From Lysinibacillus_B sp042920265 (GTDB lineage: Bacteria; Bacillota; Bacilli; Bacillales_A; Planococcaceae), in assembly GCF_042920265.1 (NCBI RefSeq), contig NZ_JBDQZI010000007.1:124001-188000 (forward strand): a stretch of 64,000 bases of DNA. Reading direction: 5' to 3'. The notes under the pieces were generated by a model. The model ran no database searches. It saw only the letters and a list, made by a program, of their open reading frames with translations, and had not been told where the DNA came from. Within the stretch, counting starts at the first letter, position 1. Each line of letters opens with the position of its first letter. Positions 1 through 8,169 of this stretch are shown here, in pieces. A program made the position numbers and the translations under genes.

Positions 1-2
1 TG

Positions 3-1463
3 ATGCGTCCAACGCCTATTTTTGAGCAAATAGGTGGATGGATTATTGATGAAGCACATCAATTTGTGCAAGCTGCTATTACGCAAGACGAAAAATTATT
101 TTCGTTTAAAAACTGGAAATACCTTTTTGGACAGATTGGGATATACACGGATGAAGCGCAGTTTTATAAATTACAGCGATTGGCATTAAAAACGTATCGT
201 GTACCAATGCAAGTGATGCAGCAGTTAGAAAAATTATTTATGCAAATGTTAGCGAAATTTGATCAAGTAATGCATCATCTTACACATTTATTGATGCAAC
301 AATTAAAACGTTCAAATAAACATGATATGAAAACGACGGTGTTTTTAGAGCAACTAGCTATTGACCGTCAACAATTTGAACAGTTTTCTACGATGGTACA
401 ACGTTGGCTTGATGCAGCAGAAGAGGTAGGGAAACAATTCGAAAAAAGTGTAGATGAGTTAGCACCAGAACATGTATTTATTTTAGATGAGTGGCGCTTT
501 TGGATACGAGAATACAAATTAGCGATTGCACAGTGGGATGATGTATTTTTACGTTCCAATACCGAGTACTCAACGTGGATTGAGGTAGATAGACGCAGTA
601 TCCCAAGCTCCCTGCAACTACTGAAAAAGCCGATTCAAGTGACATCCACCATTGAACAATTGTTTAGTGCATACCGAGAAAAGGTAGGGATTATTTGGAC
701 ATCGGGCACAATGACGGTACCGCATAATGTCCATTTTATAACCGATCAACTAGGTATTGCGCGTGATGTGCCACTAGAAGTATTACAAGCACCAGCGACT
801 TACTTTAATGGGGCTAAAGCATTTGTTGTAACAGATATGCCGGATATTCAGACGGTTAGTCAATCAGAGTATATTGAAGCGGTTGCTCATGCTGTGACAC
901 GTACAGTAAAAACGACAGAAGGACGCTGTTTCGTCTTATTTACATCACAACAAATGTTGCGGGAAACAGTAGAACTCATTCAAGATAGTGGGCTTCTCGA
1001 TGAGTATATGGTATTTGCCCAAGGTGTGACACCAGGTAGTCGCATGCGTCTTTTAAAAGCATTTCAAAAGTTCAATCAGTCTGTCTTATTTGGTACAAAT
1101 AGCTTCTGGGAAGGGGTAGATGTACCAGGGGACGGTCTTGCGTCAGTCATTGTTGTACGATTACCGTTTTCTTCGCCAGATGAGCCAACATTCAAAGCAC
1201 GTGCTAATTATATACAGGCGCAAGGGAGAAATTCGTTTACTGAACTTTCTCTTCCAGAAGCCATTTTAAGATTTAAGCAAGGGTTTGGTCGTCTAATCCG
1301 TTCGTCACAAGATAAAGGGGTATTCATTGTACTAGATCGACGAATTGAAACGAAATCTTACGGACATGAGTTTATCCATGCATTACCACCGATTTCTGTA
1401 CAAAAACTATCACTGCGGGATATGGTATTAGCACTTGAAGATTGGTATAATAATGAACGATGA
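3..1463 (+). CDS. dinG: DinG-type ATP-dependent helicase, C-terminal part (5' end outside window)
   Basis: The reading frame is open at the left edge, so only the C-terminal 486 or so residues are present. The first ATG in the frame is not the true start. The fragment begins just before helicase motif II (WIIDEAHQ, fragment residues 13-20). It continues through a long insert region to the C-terminal RecA-like domain, with FGTNSFWEGVDVPG near residue 360 and QGFGRLIRSSQDKG near 430 (motif VI). XPD/DinG-family superfamily 2 helicases unwind DNA 5' to 3'. In Bacillus the protein also has an N-terminal DnaQ-like exonuclease domain, which would lie upstream of this window. It heads the conserved dinG-ypmB-aspB-asnS run. 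A second family member, YpvA, lies at 19611-21512. Family assignment is firm. Confidence 0.93.
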   Translation: MRPTPIFEQIGGWIIDEAHQFVQAAITQDEKLFSFKNWKYLFGQIGIYTDEAQFYKLQRLALKTYRVPMQVMQQLEKLFMQMLAKFDQVMHHLTHLLMQQLKRSNKHDMKTTVFLEQLAIDRQQFEQFSTMVQRWLDAAEEVGKQFEKSVDELAPEHVFILDEWRFWIREYKLAIAQWDDVFLRSNTEYSTWIEVDRRSIPSSLQLLKKPIQVTSTIEQLFSAYREKVGIIWTSGTMTVPHNVHFITDQLGIARDVPLEVLQAPATYFNGAKAFVVTDMPDIQTVSQSEYIEAVAHAVTRTVKTTEGRCFVLFTSQQMLRETVELIQDSGLLDEYMVFAQGVTPGSRMRLLKAFQKFNQSVLFGTNSFWEGVDVPGDGLASVIVVRLPFSSPDEPTFKARANYIQAQGRNSFTELSLPEAILRFKQGFGRLIRSSQDKGVFIVLDRRIETKSYGHEFIHALPPISVQKLSLRDMVLALEDWYNNER

Positions 1464-1538
1464 GGAAAGAAAGCAGGGTAGCAAGATGAAGCGACTAGAT
1501 AAATATTTTTCGGCATATAGATTAAAGAAGGTGGTACG

Positions 1539-2021
1539 ATGAAAAATTGGCTCATTTTCGGCATCATATTTATGATTTCGTTAGGTCTTGCTATCGTTTC
1601 TTTAGTCCTTTGGAAAGCCGATGCTCCATTTAATAAATGGGAACAAAAAGCAGAGGATTTAGCCATCGAGTCGAAGTCTCTTGCAATTGTTTCAAATAGT
1701 TATGTTTACAATGGGAATAAACCGTATGTTACGGTATTCGGGGAAGATGAATACGGTAAGCAAAAAGCAATATTTGTTCCAATCAGCTTAGAAGAGGATT
1801 TGATTCAGGAAGTATTTTTGCAAGACGGTATTACAGAGGAACAAGCTTTATCGGTTTTACGTAATGAAACGAATGTAAAAGAAATAATTCATACAAAATT
1901 AGGCTATGAGGAAGCAGGCGCCGTATGGGAAATCACCTATACGAATGACGCAGAGAAGCTAAATTATGTGTATATTTTGTTTGAAGACGGGCAATGGTGG
2001 AAACGCATATTGAATTTGTAG
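1539..2021 (+). CDS. ypmB: YpmB-like membrane-anchored protein
   Basis: A 160-residue protein with one N-terminal membrane segment (residues 3-24, WLIFGIIFMISLGLAIVSLV) and an extracytoplasmic domain of PepSY-like/DUF5590 type. Size and position between dinG and aspB match Bacillus YpmB (about 161 residues), whose biochemical role is not established. The ATG is preceded by AAGGTGG at good spacing. The gene ends 13 bases before the TTG of aspB, so the two are almost certainly cotranscribed. A predicted protein of this type is probably inserted in the membrane with its C-terminal domain outside. Assignment rests on synteny plus overall architecture. Confidence 0.85.
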   Translation: MKNWLIFGIIFMISLGLAIVSLVLWKADAPFNKWEQKAEDLAIESKSLAIVSNSYVYNGNKPYVTVFGEDEYGKQKAIFVPISLEEDLIQEVFLQDGITEEQALSVLRNETNVKEIIHTKLGYEEAGAVWEITYTNDAEKLNYVYILFEDGQWWKRILNL

Positions 2022-2034
2022 AGGAGAGATTTTC

Positions 2035-3228
2035 TTGAAACAATTATTAGCTAATCGAGTAAAAACTTTAACACCATCTTCAACTTTAGCTATTACAGCA
2101 AAGGCAAAAGAGCTAAAAGAGCAAGGGATTGATGTGATCGGCTTAGGTGCTGGGGAACCAGATTTTAATACACCACAAAATATTTTAGACGCTGCAGTTG
2201 AATCGATGAACAAAGGGTTAACAAAGTACACACCAGCAGGCGGTTTACCAGTATTAAAACAAGCAATCATTGATAAATTACAGCGTGATAACAACCTTAC
2301 ATACAAAGCAAATGAAGTTATGGTCGGTGTTGGGGCGAAACACGTATTATATACATTATTCCAAGTGATCCTAAACGAAGGCGACGAAGTAATTATTCCA
2401 ATTCCTTATTGGGTATCGTATCCAGAACAAGTGAAATTAGCAGGTGGTGTACCAGTTTATGTGGAAGGCACAGCTGAGCAAGGGTACAAAATTACGCCAG
2501 AACAATTAGCAGCAGCCGTAACAGAGAAAACAAAAGCAGTGATCATCAATTCACCATCGAACCCATCAGGTATGATTTATTCTCGTGAAGAACTTGAAAC
2601 ATTAGCAAAAGTTGCTGAAGAAAAAGATATTATAATCGTATCAGATGAAATTTATGAAAAACTTGTATACAATGGTGTGGAACATTTTTCTATCGCGCAA
2701 TTGTCAGAAAATATTAAAGCGCGTACGATTGTTGTAAATGGTGTAGCGAAATCGCACTCAATGACAGGTTGGCGCATCGGGTATGCAGCAGGTAACGCTG
2801 ATATTATTAAAGCAATGACAGACCTTGCTTCACACTCAACTTCGAATGCTACAACAACAGCACAATATGCAACGGTTGAAGCATATAATGGCCCGCAAGA
2901 TGCTGTAGAAGAAATGCGCCAAGCATTTGAATCGCGTCTAGAGAAAATCTACCCACAGCTTGCTGCCATTCCTGGCTTTAAAGTGTTAAAGCCACAAGGT
3001 GCGTTTTACTTATTACCAGATGTGGCTGAAGCAGCAGCGAAAACAGGCTTTGAATCAGTTGATGCATTTGCAGCTGCGCTATTAACAGAAGCAAATGTAG
3101 CAGTCATTCCAGGTTCAGGCTTTGGGGCAGATGCGACAATCCGCTTATCGTATGCAACATCACTAGAATTACTAGAGGAAGCAGTTCGTCGGATTGATAC
3201 ATTTGTAAAATCCAAATGGCAAGACTAA
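2035..3228 (+). CDS. aspB: Aspartate aminotransferase (class I, PLP-dependent)
   Basis: A 397-residue fold-type I aminotransferase that interconverts aspartate/2-oxoglutarate with oxaloacetate/glutamate. The PLP lysine is K239 in NGVAKSHSMTGWRIGYAAG. The substrate-loop region INSPSNPSGM lies near 171-180, and the AGEPDFNTPQNI block near 39-50 is typical of the aspB subgroup. The start is TTG at 2035, supported by GAGGAGAG 7-8 bases upstream. Cotranscribed with ypmB, and with asnS 30 bases downstream. The pairing of an aspartate aminotransferase with asparaginyl-tRNA synthetase is the standard Bacillus arrangement. The substrate range cannot be fixed from sequence alone. Confidence 0.95.
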   Translation: MKQLLANRVKTLTPSSTLAITAKAKELKEQGIDVIGLGAGEPDFNTPQNILDAAVESMNKGLTKYTPAGGLPVLKQAIIDKLQRDNNLTYKANEVMVGVGAKHVLYTLFQVILNEGDEVIIPIPYWVSYPEQVKLAGGVPVYVEGTAEQGYKITPEQLAAAVTEKTKAVIINSPSNPSGMIYSREELETLAKVAEEKDIIIVSDEIYEKLVYNGVEHFSIAQLSENIKARTIVVNGVAKSHSMTGWRIGYAAGNADIIKAMTDLASHSTSNATTTAQYATVEAYNGPQDAVEEMRQAFESRLEKIYPQLAAIPGFKVLKPQGAFYLLPDVAEAAAKTGFESVDAFAAALLTEANVAVIPGSGFGADATIRLSYATSLELLEEAVRRIDTFVKSKWQD

Positions 3229-3258
3229 TTACTGCTCTCTCATTTTGGAGGACATTGT

Positions 3259-4554
3259 ATGAAGAAAATTATGATCAAGGATATGCCTTCGCATATTGGC
3301 GAAACAGTTAAACTAGGTGCTTGGCTAGCGAACAAACGCTCAAGCGGTAAGATTGCGTTTTTACAATTACGTGATGGCTCTGGTTTTGTACAGGGCGTCG
3401 TTGTAAAAGCAGAAGTCGGGGAAGAATTATTTGCCGTAGCCAAAGGGTTAACGCAAGAAACGTCGATGTATGTGACGGGTGAAGTGAAAGCAGATGAGCG
3501 CTCGCCATTTGGTTGCGAACTGAACGTAACAGGTATTGAAATCATTCATGCGGCAACAGACTTCCCCATTACACCAAAAGAGCACGGAACAGAGTTTTTA
3601 ATGGATAACCGTCATCTTTGGTTGCGTTCACGTAAGCAGCATGCGATTATGAAAATCCGTAATGAAATCATTCGAGCAACATATGAATTCTTTAATGCAA
3701 ATGGTTTTACAAAAATGGACCCGCCCATTTTAACGGGATCTGCTCCTGAAGGTACGTCTGAGCTTTTTGCGACAAAATATTTTGATGAAGATGCCTATCT
3801 TTCTCAGTCAGGTCAGCTGTATATGGAAGCGGCTGCGATGGCGTTAGGAAGAGTATTTTCGTTCGGTCCAACATTCCGCGCTGAAAAATCAAAAACACGT
3901 CGCCATTTAATTGAGTTTTGGATGATTGAGCCAGAAATGGCGTTTGTTGAGTTTGAAGAAAACCTAGAAGTACAAGAGCAATATGTGGAGCATATCGTTC
4001 AATCAGTACTGAAAAACTGTAAGCTAGATTTAGAACGCCTTGGTCGTGATACTTCTAAATTAGAAAACATTAAAGCACCGTTCCCGCGCATTTCTTACGA
4101 TGATGCGATTACATTCTTACACGAGCAAGGATTTGACGATATTGAGTGGGGTGATGACTTCGGGGCACCACATGAAACAGCGATTGCCAATGCATATGAT
4201 AAGCCTGTATTCATTACGTGTTATCCTGTAGGCATTAAACCATTTTATATGCAGCCACATCCAGAGCGTAACGATGTAGTACTTTGCGCGGACTTAATTG
4301 CACCAGAAGGCTACGGGGAAATTATCGGTGGTTCTGAGCGTATTCACGACTATGATTTATTGAAATCACGTCTGGAAGAGCATAATCTTTCAATGGATGC
4401 ATACGCATGGTATTTAGAATTACGTAAACAAGGGTCTGTACCGCACTCGGGCTTTGGTCTAGGCTTAGAGCGTACAGTAGCATGGATTTCAGGAACGGAG
4501 CACATTCGTGAAACAATCCCATTCCCGCGTTTATTAAATCGTTTATATCCTTAA
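3259..4554 (+). CDS. asnS: Asparaginyl-tRNA synthetase
   Basis: A 431-residue class IIb aminoacyl-tRNA synthetase that charges tRNA-Asn. The N-terminal OB-fold anticodon-binding domain spans roughly residues 14-105 (IGETVKLGAWLANKRSSGKI onward). The catalytic domain carries class II motif 2 (FRAEKSKTRRHLIEFWMIE, near 213-231) and motif 3 (GFGLGLERTVAWISG, near 398-412). The start ATG follows TTGGAGGAC. It closes the ypmB-aspB-asnS group; a hairpin at 4610-4633 follows. AsnS is told from aspartyl-tRNA synthetase by its length and by the synteny with aspB and dnaD. Confidence 0.96.
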   Translation: MKKIMIKDMPSHIGETVKLGAWLANKRSSGKIAFLQLRDGSGFVQGVVVKAEVGEELFAVAKGLTQETSMYVTGEVKADERSPFGCELNVTGIEIIHAATDFPITPKEHGTEFLMDNRHLWLRSRKQHAIMKIRNEIIRATYEFFNANGFTKMDPPILTGSAPEGTSELFATKYFDEDAYLSQSGQLYMEAAAMALGRVFSFGPTFRAEKSKTRRHLIEFWMIEPEMAFVEFEENLEVQEQYVEHIVQSVLKNCKLDLERLGRDTSKLENIKAPFPRISYDDAITFLHEQGFDDIEWGDDFGAPHETAIANAYDKPVFITCYPVGIKPFYMQPHPERNDVVLCADLIAPEGYGEIIGGSERIHDYDLLKSRLEEHNLSMDAYAWYLELRKQGSVPHSGFGLGLERTVAWISGTEHIRETIPFPRLLNRLYP

Positions 4555-4609
4555 TGAAACATGAAAATGACCTATTGTAGATAATAAGACGAGATATAGA
4601 AAAAAGAGA

Positions 4610-4633
4610 GCGTCCGAATGTGGTTTCGGACGC
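4610..4633 (+). terminator. Hairpin after asnS, probable terminator or attenuator before dnaD
   Basis: A perfect 9-bp stem GCGTCCGAA/TTCGGACGC (4610-4618 with 4625-4633) and a 6-base loop is followed by TTTCT. The T-run is short, so it may only partly stop transcription, leaving read-through into dnaD 35 bases downstream. Confidence 0.6.
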
Positions 4634-4667
4634 TTTCTATTCTGTAAAAAGAAAGGAGTCTAACAAA

Positions 4668-5381
4668 ATGAATAATGATTACAACCGACTCCGTTCATGG
4701 ACACAACAACGGCATGTTACTGTGCCACACTTCTTTTTCCAAACATATAAAGAGCTCGGTATACTAGATGATGAAGCAGTTTTAATTATGCATCTGTTAA
4801 GCTTCTTTGAGGAAAGTATCGATTTTCCAACACCCGAGGATTTAGCGAAGCGTACGAGCTTTACGGCAAATGATATAACAATTCGCATTCAGCGACTCCT
4901 TCAAAAAGGCTTTTTAGAAATTACACAAGGTGTAGACAACAACGGTATGATTTTTGAAAAGTATTCATTATATCCACTTTGGGAGCGCATTATGCAACTA
5001 CTCGACCAAAAAGCGATGGCCAAATCTGAAATGAGTGCCAAAAATGACGAGGGCGAAATTTTTATGATGTTTGAACAAGAATTTGGAAGATTGCTATCAC
5101 CGATGGAGATTGAAACGATTTCAATGTGGTTTGATAAGGATGGACACACACCTGCCATTATTAAAGCAGCATTAAAAGAAGCGGTTGTAGCAGGGAAAAT
5201 CTCACTTCGTTATATCGATCGGATTTTATTTGAATGGAAAAAGAAAAATATTACATCGGTCAAACAAATAGAACAGCATGCGGAGCAATTTAGAAGCCGT
5301 TCTGTACAAGTAGTTCAGCCAGCCCATGAACAGCCAGTAAAAAGTGGCATGTTTTATAATTGGCTAGATGAACGGGAATAG
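4668..5381 (+). CDS. dnaD: DNA replication initiation/restart protein DnaD
   Basis: A 237-residue protein needed for primosome assembly (PriA/DnaA-dependent helicase loading with DnaB and DnaI). The N-terminal winged-helix domain (DDBH1) covers about residues 1-110. The C-terminal DDBH2 domain (about 125-195) ends in the family's YxxxIxxxW signature, here YIDRILFEW. The frame is open further upstream, to 4620 inside the preceding hairpin. The ATG at 4668 is chosen because AAAGGAG sits 8 bases before it and because it gives the normal length. The next gene, nth, begins 12 bases after the stop, as in Bacillus. Confidence 0.94.
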   Translation: MNNDYNRLRSWTQQRHVTVPHFFFQTYKELGILDDEAVLIMHLLSFFEESIDFPTPEDLAKRTSFTANDITIRIQRLLQKGFLEITQGVDNNGMIFEKYSLYPLWERIMQLLDQKAMAKSEMSAKNDEGEIFMMFEQEFGRLLSPMEIETISMWFDKDGHTPAIIKAALKEAVVAGKISLRYIDRILFEWKKKNITSVKQIEQHAEQFRSRSVQVVQPAHEQPVKSGMFYNWLDERE

Positions 5382-5392
5382 GGGGAAGTGAC

Positions 5393-6052
5393 GTGCTAAC
5401 AAAAGCAAAATGGCTTCACTTTTTAGACGTGATGGATGAGATGTTTCCAGAGGCACATTGTGAGCTTGTGCATGACAATCCATTTGAGCTGACGATTGCG
5501 ACGCTGTTATCGGCACAATGCACGGATGCACTGGTCAATCGCGTGACAAAAAATTTATTCCAAAAATACAAAACACCGAGTGATTACTTAGCTGTAGATT
5601 TAGAAGAGCTACAAAACGATATTCGCTCGATTGGCTTATACCGTAATAAAGCAAAAAATATTCAGCTTCTTTGTCAGAGACTGATTGACGAATACGACGG
5701 CGAAATTCCAGCCAATCGGGAAGCGCTTGTCACACTACCAGGTGTAGGGCGTAAAACGGCGAACGTTGTGCTATCGGTTGCCTTTGATATTCCAGCTATG
5801 GCCGTTGATACACATGTTGAGCGTATTACAAAGCGTTTAGGTCTTTGCAGGTGGAAGGATTCGGTGCTTGAAGTGGAAGAAACGATTATGAAGAAAACAC
5901 CGATTGAACGCTGGAGCCGTGCGCATCATCAAATGATTTTCTTTGGACGCTATCATTGTAAGGCGCAAAACCCACAATGTCATGAATGCCCACTATTACC
6001 TGACTGTCGAGAAGGGCAAAAGCGTCTGAAGAAGGGATTGGTAAAGCTGTGA
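5393..6052 (+). CDS. nth: Endonuclease III
   Basis: A 219-residue bifunctional DNA glycosylase/AP lyase for oxidised pyrimidines in base excision repair. The helix-hairpin-helix LPGVGRKTANVV contains the catalytic lysine K121, and the catalytic aspartate is D139 in AVDTHVER. Four cysteines, C189-x6-C196-x2-C199-x5-C205, form the [4Fe-4S] cluster. The start is GTG at 5393 with GGGGAAG upstream. Its stop overlaps the ypoC start by 4 bases (GTGA), implying translational coupling. All key residues are intact. Confidence 0.96.
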   Translation: MLTKAKWLHFLDVMDEMFPEAHCELVHDNPFELTIATLLSAQCTDALVNRVTKNLFQKYKTPSDYLAVDLEELQNDIRSIGLYRNKAKNIQLLCQRLIDEYDGEIPANREALVTLPGVGRKTANVVLSVAFDIPAMAVDTHVERITKRLGLCRWKDSVLEVEETIMKKTPIERWSRAHHQMIFFGRYHCKAQNPQCHECPLLPDCREGQKRLKKGLVKL

Positions 6053-6390
6053 TTGAAGTAAACAAAGAAGCTCTTTCAAAGGAAACGGTCGATGCATGGT
6101 TTGCTCAGTGGGAAGCATTAGAGGCACAAATTCATGCCGCCCACGAAGCAAGAAATGGTGAAGCGAAAAGCTTGATGGAACAAGGTATTGCCCATTTTGA
6201 ACAGCTTTTAGTAGAATCGGCAACTAGTGAAGTAGGGCTAGATACAGACTTTGAGCTCTATCCGATTAATGGTAGAGAACGCCTTCGCTTTATTAAAGCA
6301 AAGCCTGGGCAATACGCTTGCTATCGTCAGCTAGATGAGTTATTCAAAGAAACAAAAAAGCGTGCAGCAAGACTACGTTTAAAGAAATAA
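6049..6390 (+). CDS. ypoC: YpoC-like conserved protein
   Basis: A 113-residue, charged, mostly helical cytoplasmic protein with no membrane segment. Its place directly after nth and its size identify it as the Bacillus YpoC family, whose function is not known. It starts with GTG, overlapping the nth stop codon. Its stop codon directly abuts the left terminal repeat of the composite element at 6389-7012. The probable terminator of this operon is on the far side of that element (7014-7047). Confidence 0.75.
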   Translation: MIEVNKEALSKETVDAWFAQWEALEAQIHAAHEARNGEAKSLMEQGIAHFEQLLVESATSEVGLDTDFELYPINGRERLRFIKAKPGQYACYRQLDELFKETKKRAARLRLKK

Positions 6391-6450
6391 CTCGTAATGA
6401 GCAAAAATGCATCCTAAAAATACCATTTAAATAGTGAAAGGTTTGTATTA

Positions 6451-6586
6451 TAGCCTCCGCGCTCTGCCACAGCCTACACAGGAGCTAAAACAGGCGTGGC
6501 CTGTTTGGATCTCCTGTTCCTGCTCCTGACGCTACGCTTTCGTCGCAAAGAAAATCTTGGCTCCTGTGGCTATGGCGCGCTACGGC
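6451..6586. repeat. Left (L) hairpin module, copy 1
   Basis: Closely matches 25101-25198. It folds as a long hairpin: GCCACAG pairs with CTGTGGC, CGCGC with GCGCG, ACAGGAG with CTCCTGT, and the tip is AACAGGC-gtg-GCCTGTT. This copy carries an extra 35-40 bases (about 6521-6558) not found in the other. Confidence 0.7.
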
Positions 6587-6789
6587 AAAAGTCAATGCTT
6601 CTCGATGTCCTAGAAAAATATTTCTCTTACTAAAAGAAATCATTTTTTCCTATTTACAAGTGTAATTACCCAGCCTTTACCGTCATGCATGAGAATCTTC
6701 CTTTATTTTTAGCCAGGTGTGTTGATTAACAAAATATTTCCTTTATAGAAGTGTATTTTTAGCAAAACATGATAAAAAATGACTTGCCA

Positions 6790-6957
6790 GTTGATTGAAG
6801 CGGAATCGGCGAGACTCCTACGGGAATCGCATGAGCTGAAGACCCCGCAGGAAATTTATTTGCGACGAAAGCGTAGCGACAGGAGCACCGAGGTACGAGC
6901 GACGAGGAGGCTGAAGCCATGCCCGTGGAAAGCGAGCCGAATGAAGCGGAAATCAAC
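6790..6957 (+). repeat. Right (R) structured module, copy R1
   Basis: Relative of the modules at 25632-25761 and 39294-39422. The ends pair as GTTGATT/AATCAAC and the next stem is TCGGC/GCCGA. It shares the blocks GAGACTCCTACGGG, GACCCCGCAGGA and GCGACGAGGAGGCT with the other copies. It has a private insert at about 6853-6887. An ORF here (6779-7015) follows the repeat, not a gene. Confidence 0.75.
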
Positions 6958-7013
6958 GGTTAAAAAAATAGTAATATATGTTTCAGGATTTGCTCATTCT
7001 AATGAAATAAGTT

Positions 7014-7047
7014 AAATCTCTCAATCATGACAATTGAGAGATTTTTT
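7014..7047 (+). terminator. Rho-independent terminator (nth-ypoC transcript)
   Basis: A 12-bp stem AAATCTCTCAAT/ATTGAGAGATTT closes on a 7-base loop and is followed by a run of T. It points along the plus strand and is the first good terminator after ypoC, 620 bases away because of the intervening element. Confidence 0.75.
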
Positions 7048-7138
7048 ATTGCATTTTCTGTTATCTAACATATTGCTAGTTAAGTATGTTATTGTGTAAA
7101 GATCGATTCGAAAAATGTGATAAGAGGTCGTGCTTACT

Positions 7139-7912
7139 TTAAGTTGAATTTTTAGAGTACATTTGATTGAAGTACTCATACACTTTTTTAATTTTTTCAT
7201 CTAAGAAGTTTGTTCGCTCATACAGGATGGAACGTAAGTGATCCGTTTGACGTAATATTTTTTCCATTAGTCCTTCTTGATGATCTACACGATTTATCAT
7301 TTCCTCTTGTGTTTCTTCCATAGTAGAAATTTGATTGGCTAGTTGTTTGTTCAATAGATGTTGTTCATCTATTTTTTCTACTAACTGTTCATTTGTTGTC
7401 CCAACTTGTTCTAATTGAGCAACAACTTCATTATTCATTTGTGCGTATTGATTTAGCTGATTGACAATCTCATCAATTGCCGATGTAAATTCGTGTAGTT
7501 GATTTTCTAGTGCGTCATGCGATTGATGAATACTATCGACTTGATTTACTAAGTCTTTCTTCGTTTGTTGCTCATCTATCACGATTGTTTGCAGTTGCAT
7601 ATTTTGGTTTTCGAGCTTTTTTAGCCCATCCATCACTTGTTGTTCAACTTGTTCATGTTGAGCATGCAATGCTTGTAACTCTTTTAACTGTCGATTGATT
7701 ACTTTCCATTGTCGCACTTGCTGCATGCTAGATTTATTGTGTGCCCGTTTTAAAATATGAATAGCCTGCTGAATCCCCTGATTGGACACTTGTTGTTCCT
7801 TGATGAGCTCAGATAAATAATCACTTCGAAACTCGACTTGATGATTTTCAATTAGTGTACTCGTATTTTTAAACAGTTCTGGATGCTGCCTGTTATTCAT
7901 AAATAGCCCCAT
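7139..7912 (-). CDS. Coiled-coil protein of unknown function
   Basis: A 257-residue protein that I do not recognise. From about residue 60 to 245 it is almost continuous heptad-patterned helix rich in Gln, Asn, Glu and Leu (for example LENQNMQLQTIVIDEQQTKK). The N-terminal 50 residues are globular-looking (MGLFMNNRQHPELFKNTST). There is no signal peptide, membrane segment or cysteine, so it is probably a soluble elongated dimer. The start is supported by AAAGGGGTGA just upstream. It stands alone between the ypoC terminator and the ponA terminator and is read toward ypoC. A structural, scaffolding or spore-related role is possible but nothing in the sequence decides it. Confidence 0.8.
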   Translation of the reverse strand: MGLFMNNRQHPELFKNTSTLIENHQVEFRSDYLSELIKEQQVSNQGIQQAIHILKRAHNKSSMQQVRQWKVINRQLKELQALHAQHEQVEQQVMDGLKKLENQNMQLQTIVIDEQQTKKDLVNQVDSIHQSHDALENQLHEFTSAIDEIVNQLNQYAQMNNEVVAQLEQVGTTNEQLVEKIDEQHLLNKQLANQISTMEETQEEMINRVDHQEGLMEKILRQTDHLRSILYERTNFLDEKIKKVYEYFNQMYSKNST

Positions 7913-8121
7913 TATATCACCCCTTTATAATCCTTTCTTGTATAGTATGCTTATAATAAAGTGACGTGTATTTTGTGAAAAATGCTGAATAACTTCGTAT
8001 TAAACAATGCTAACGTATGTATCAATGAGGAAGGACTGAATTATGACATTCTAATAAATGCAATGATTGGTTATAATTTCATAGCTGACGAAGATCGATG
8101 TATATATTAAATCATAAAAGT

Positions 8122-8163
8122 AAATCCCCCTTCATTAGCATATTGCCTAATGAAAGGGGATTT
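8122..8163 (-). terminator. Terminator of recU-ponA
   Basis: A long stem of AAATCCCC and TTTCATTAGG (minus-strand reading) pairs with TAATGAAGGGGGATTT around a short loop. It lies directly after the ponA stop codon. The near-symmetric arms could also act on plus-strand transcripts. Confidence 0.8.
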
Positions 8164-8169
8164 AGATCG

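Larger units (their letters stand above)
6389..7012. mobile_element. MITE-like composite repeat, copy 1
   Basis: This 620-base non-coding block matches a second block at 25027-25807 in order and content. The left end AACTCGTAATGAGCAAA is inverted at the right end as a degenerate TTTGCTCATT (about 6984-6999). Inside are a left hairpin module (6451-6586), a middle module (6632-6711) and a right structured module (6790-6957). No transposase or credible ORF is present. A GAAATA at both flanks (6383-6388 and about 7003-7010) could be a target duplication, but the right end is eroded. The element appears to have landed between the ypoC stop codon and its terminator. Confidence 0.75.

Noticed and set aside
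1453..1542. 29-codon ORF overlapping the end of dinG and the start of ypmB
   Set aside because: No ribosome binding site before its ATG, very short, and overlaps both neighbours; it does not resemble the small ypmA gene I remember at this place in Bacillus.
3229..3258. T-box leader before asnS
   Set aside because: Only 30 bases separate aspB and asnS, with no room for a T-box and no specifier structure.
6779..7015. 78-codon ORF across the R1 module
   Set aside because: Lies wholly in the repeat, is basic and low in hydrophobic pattern, and is not open in the other copies.
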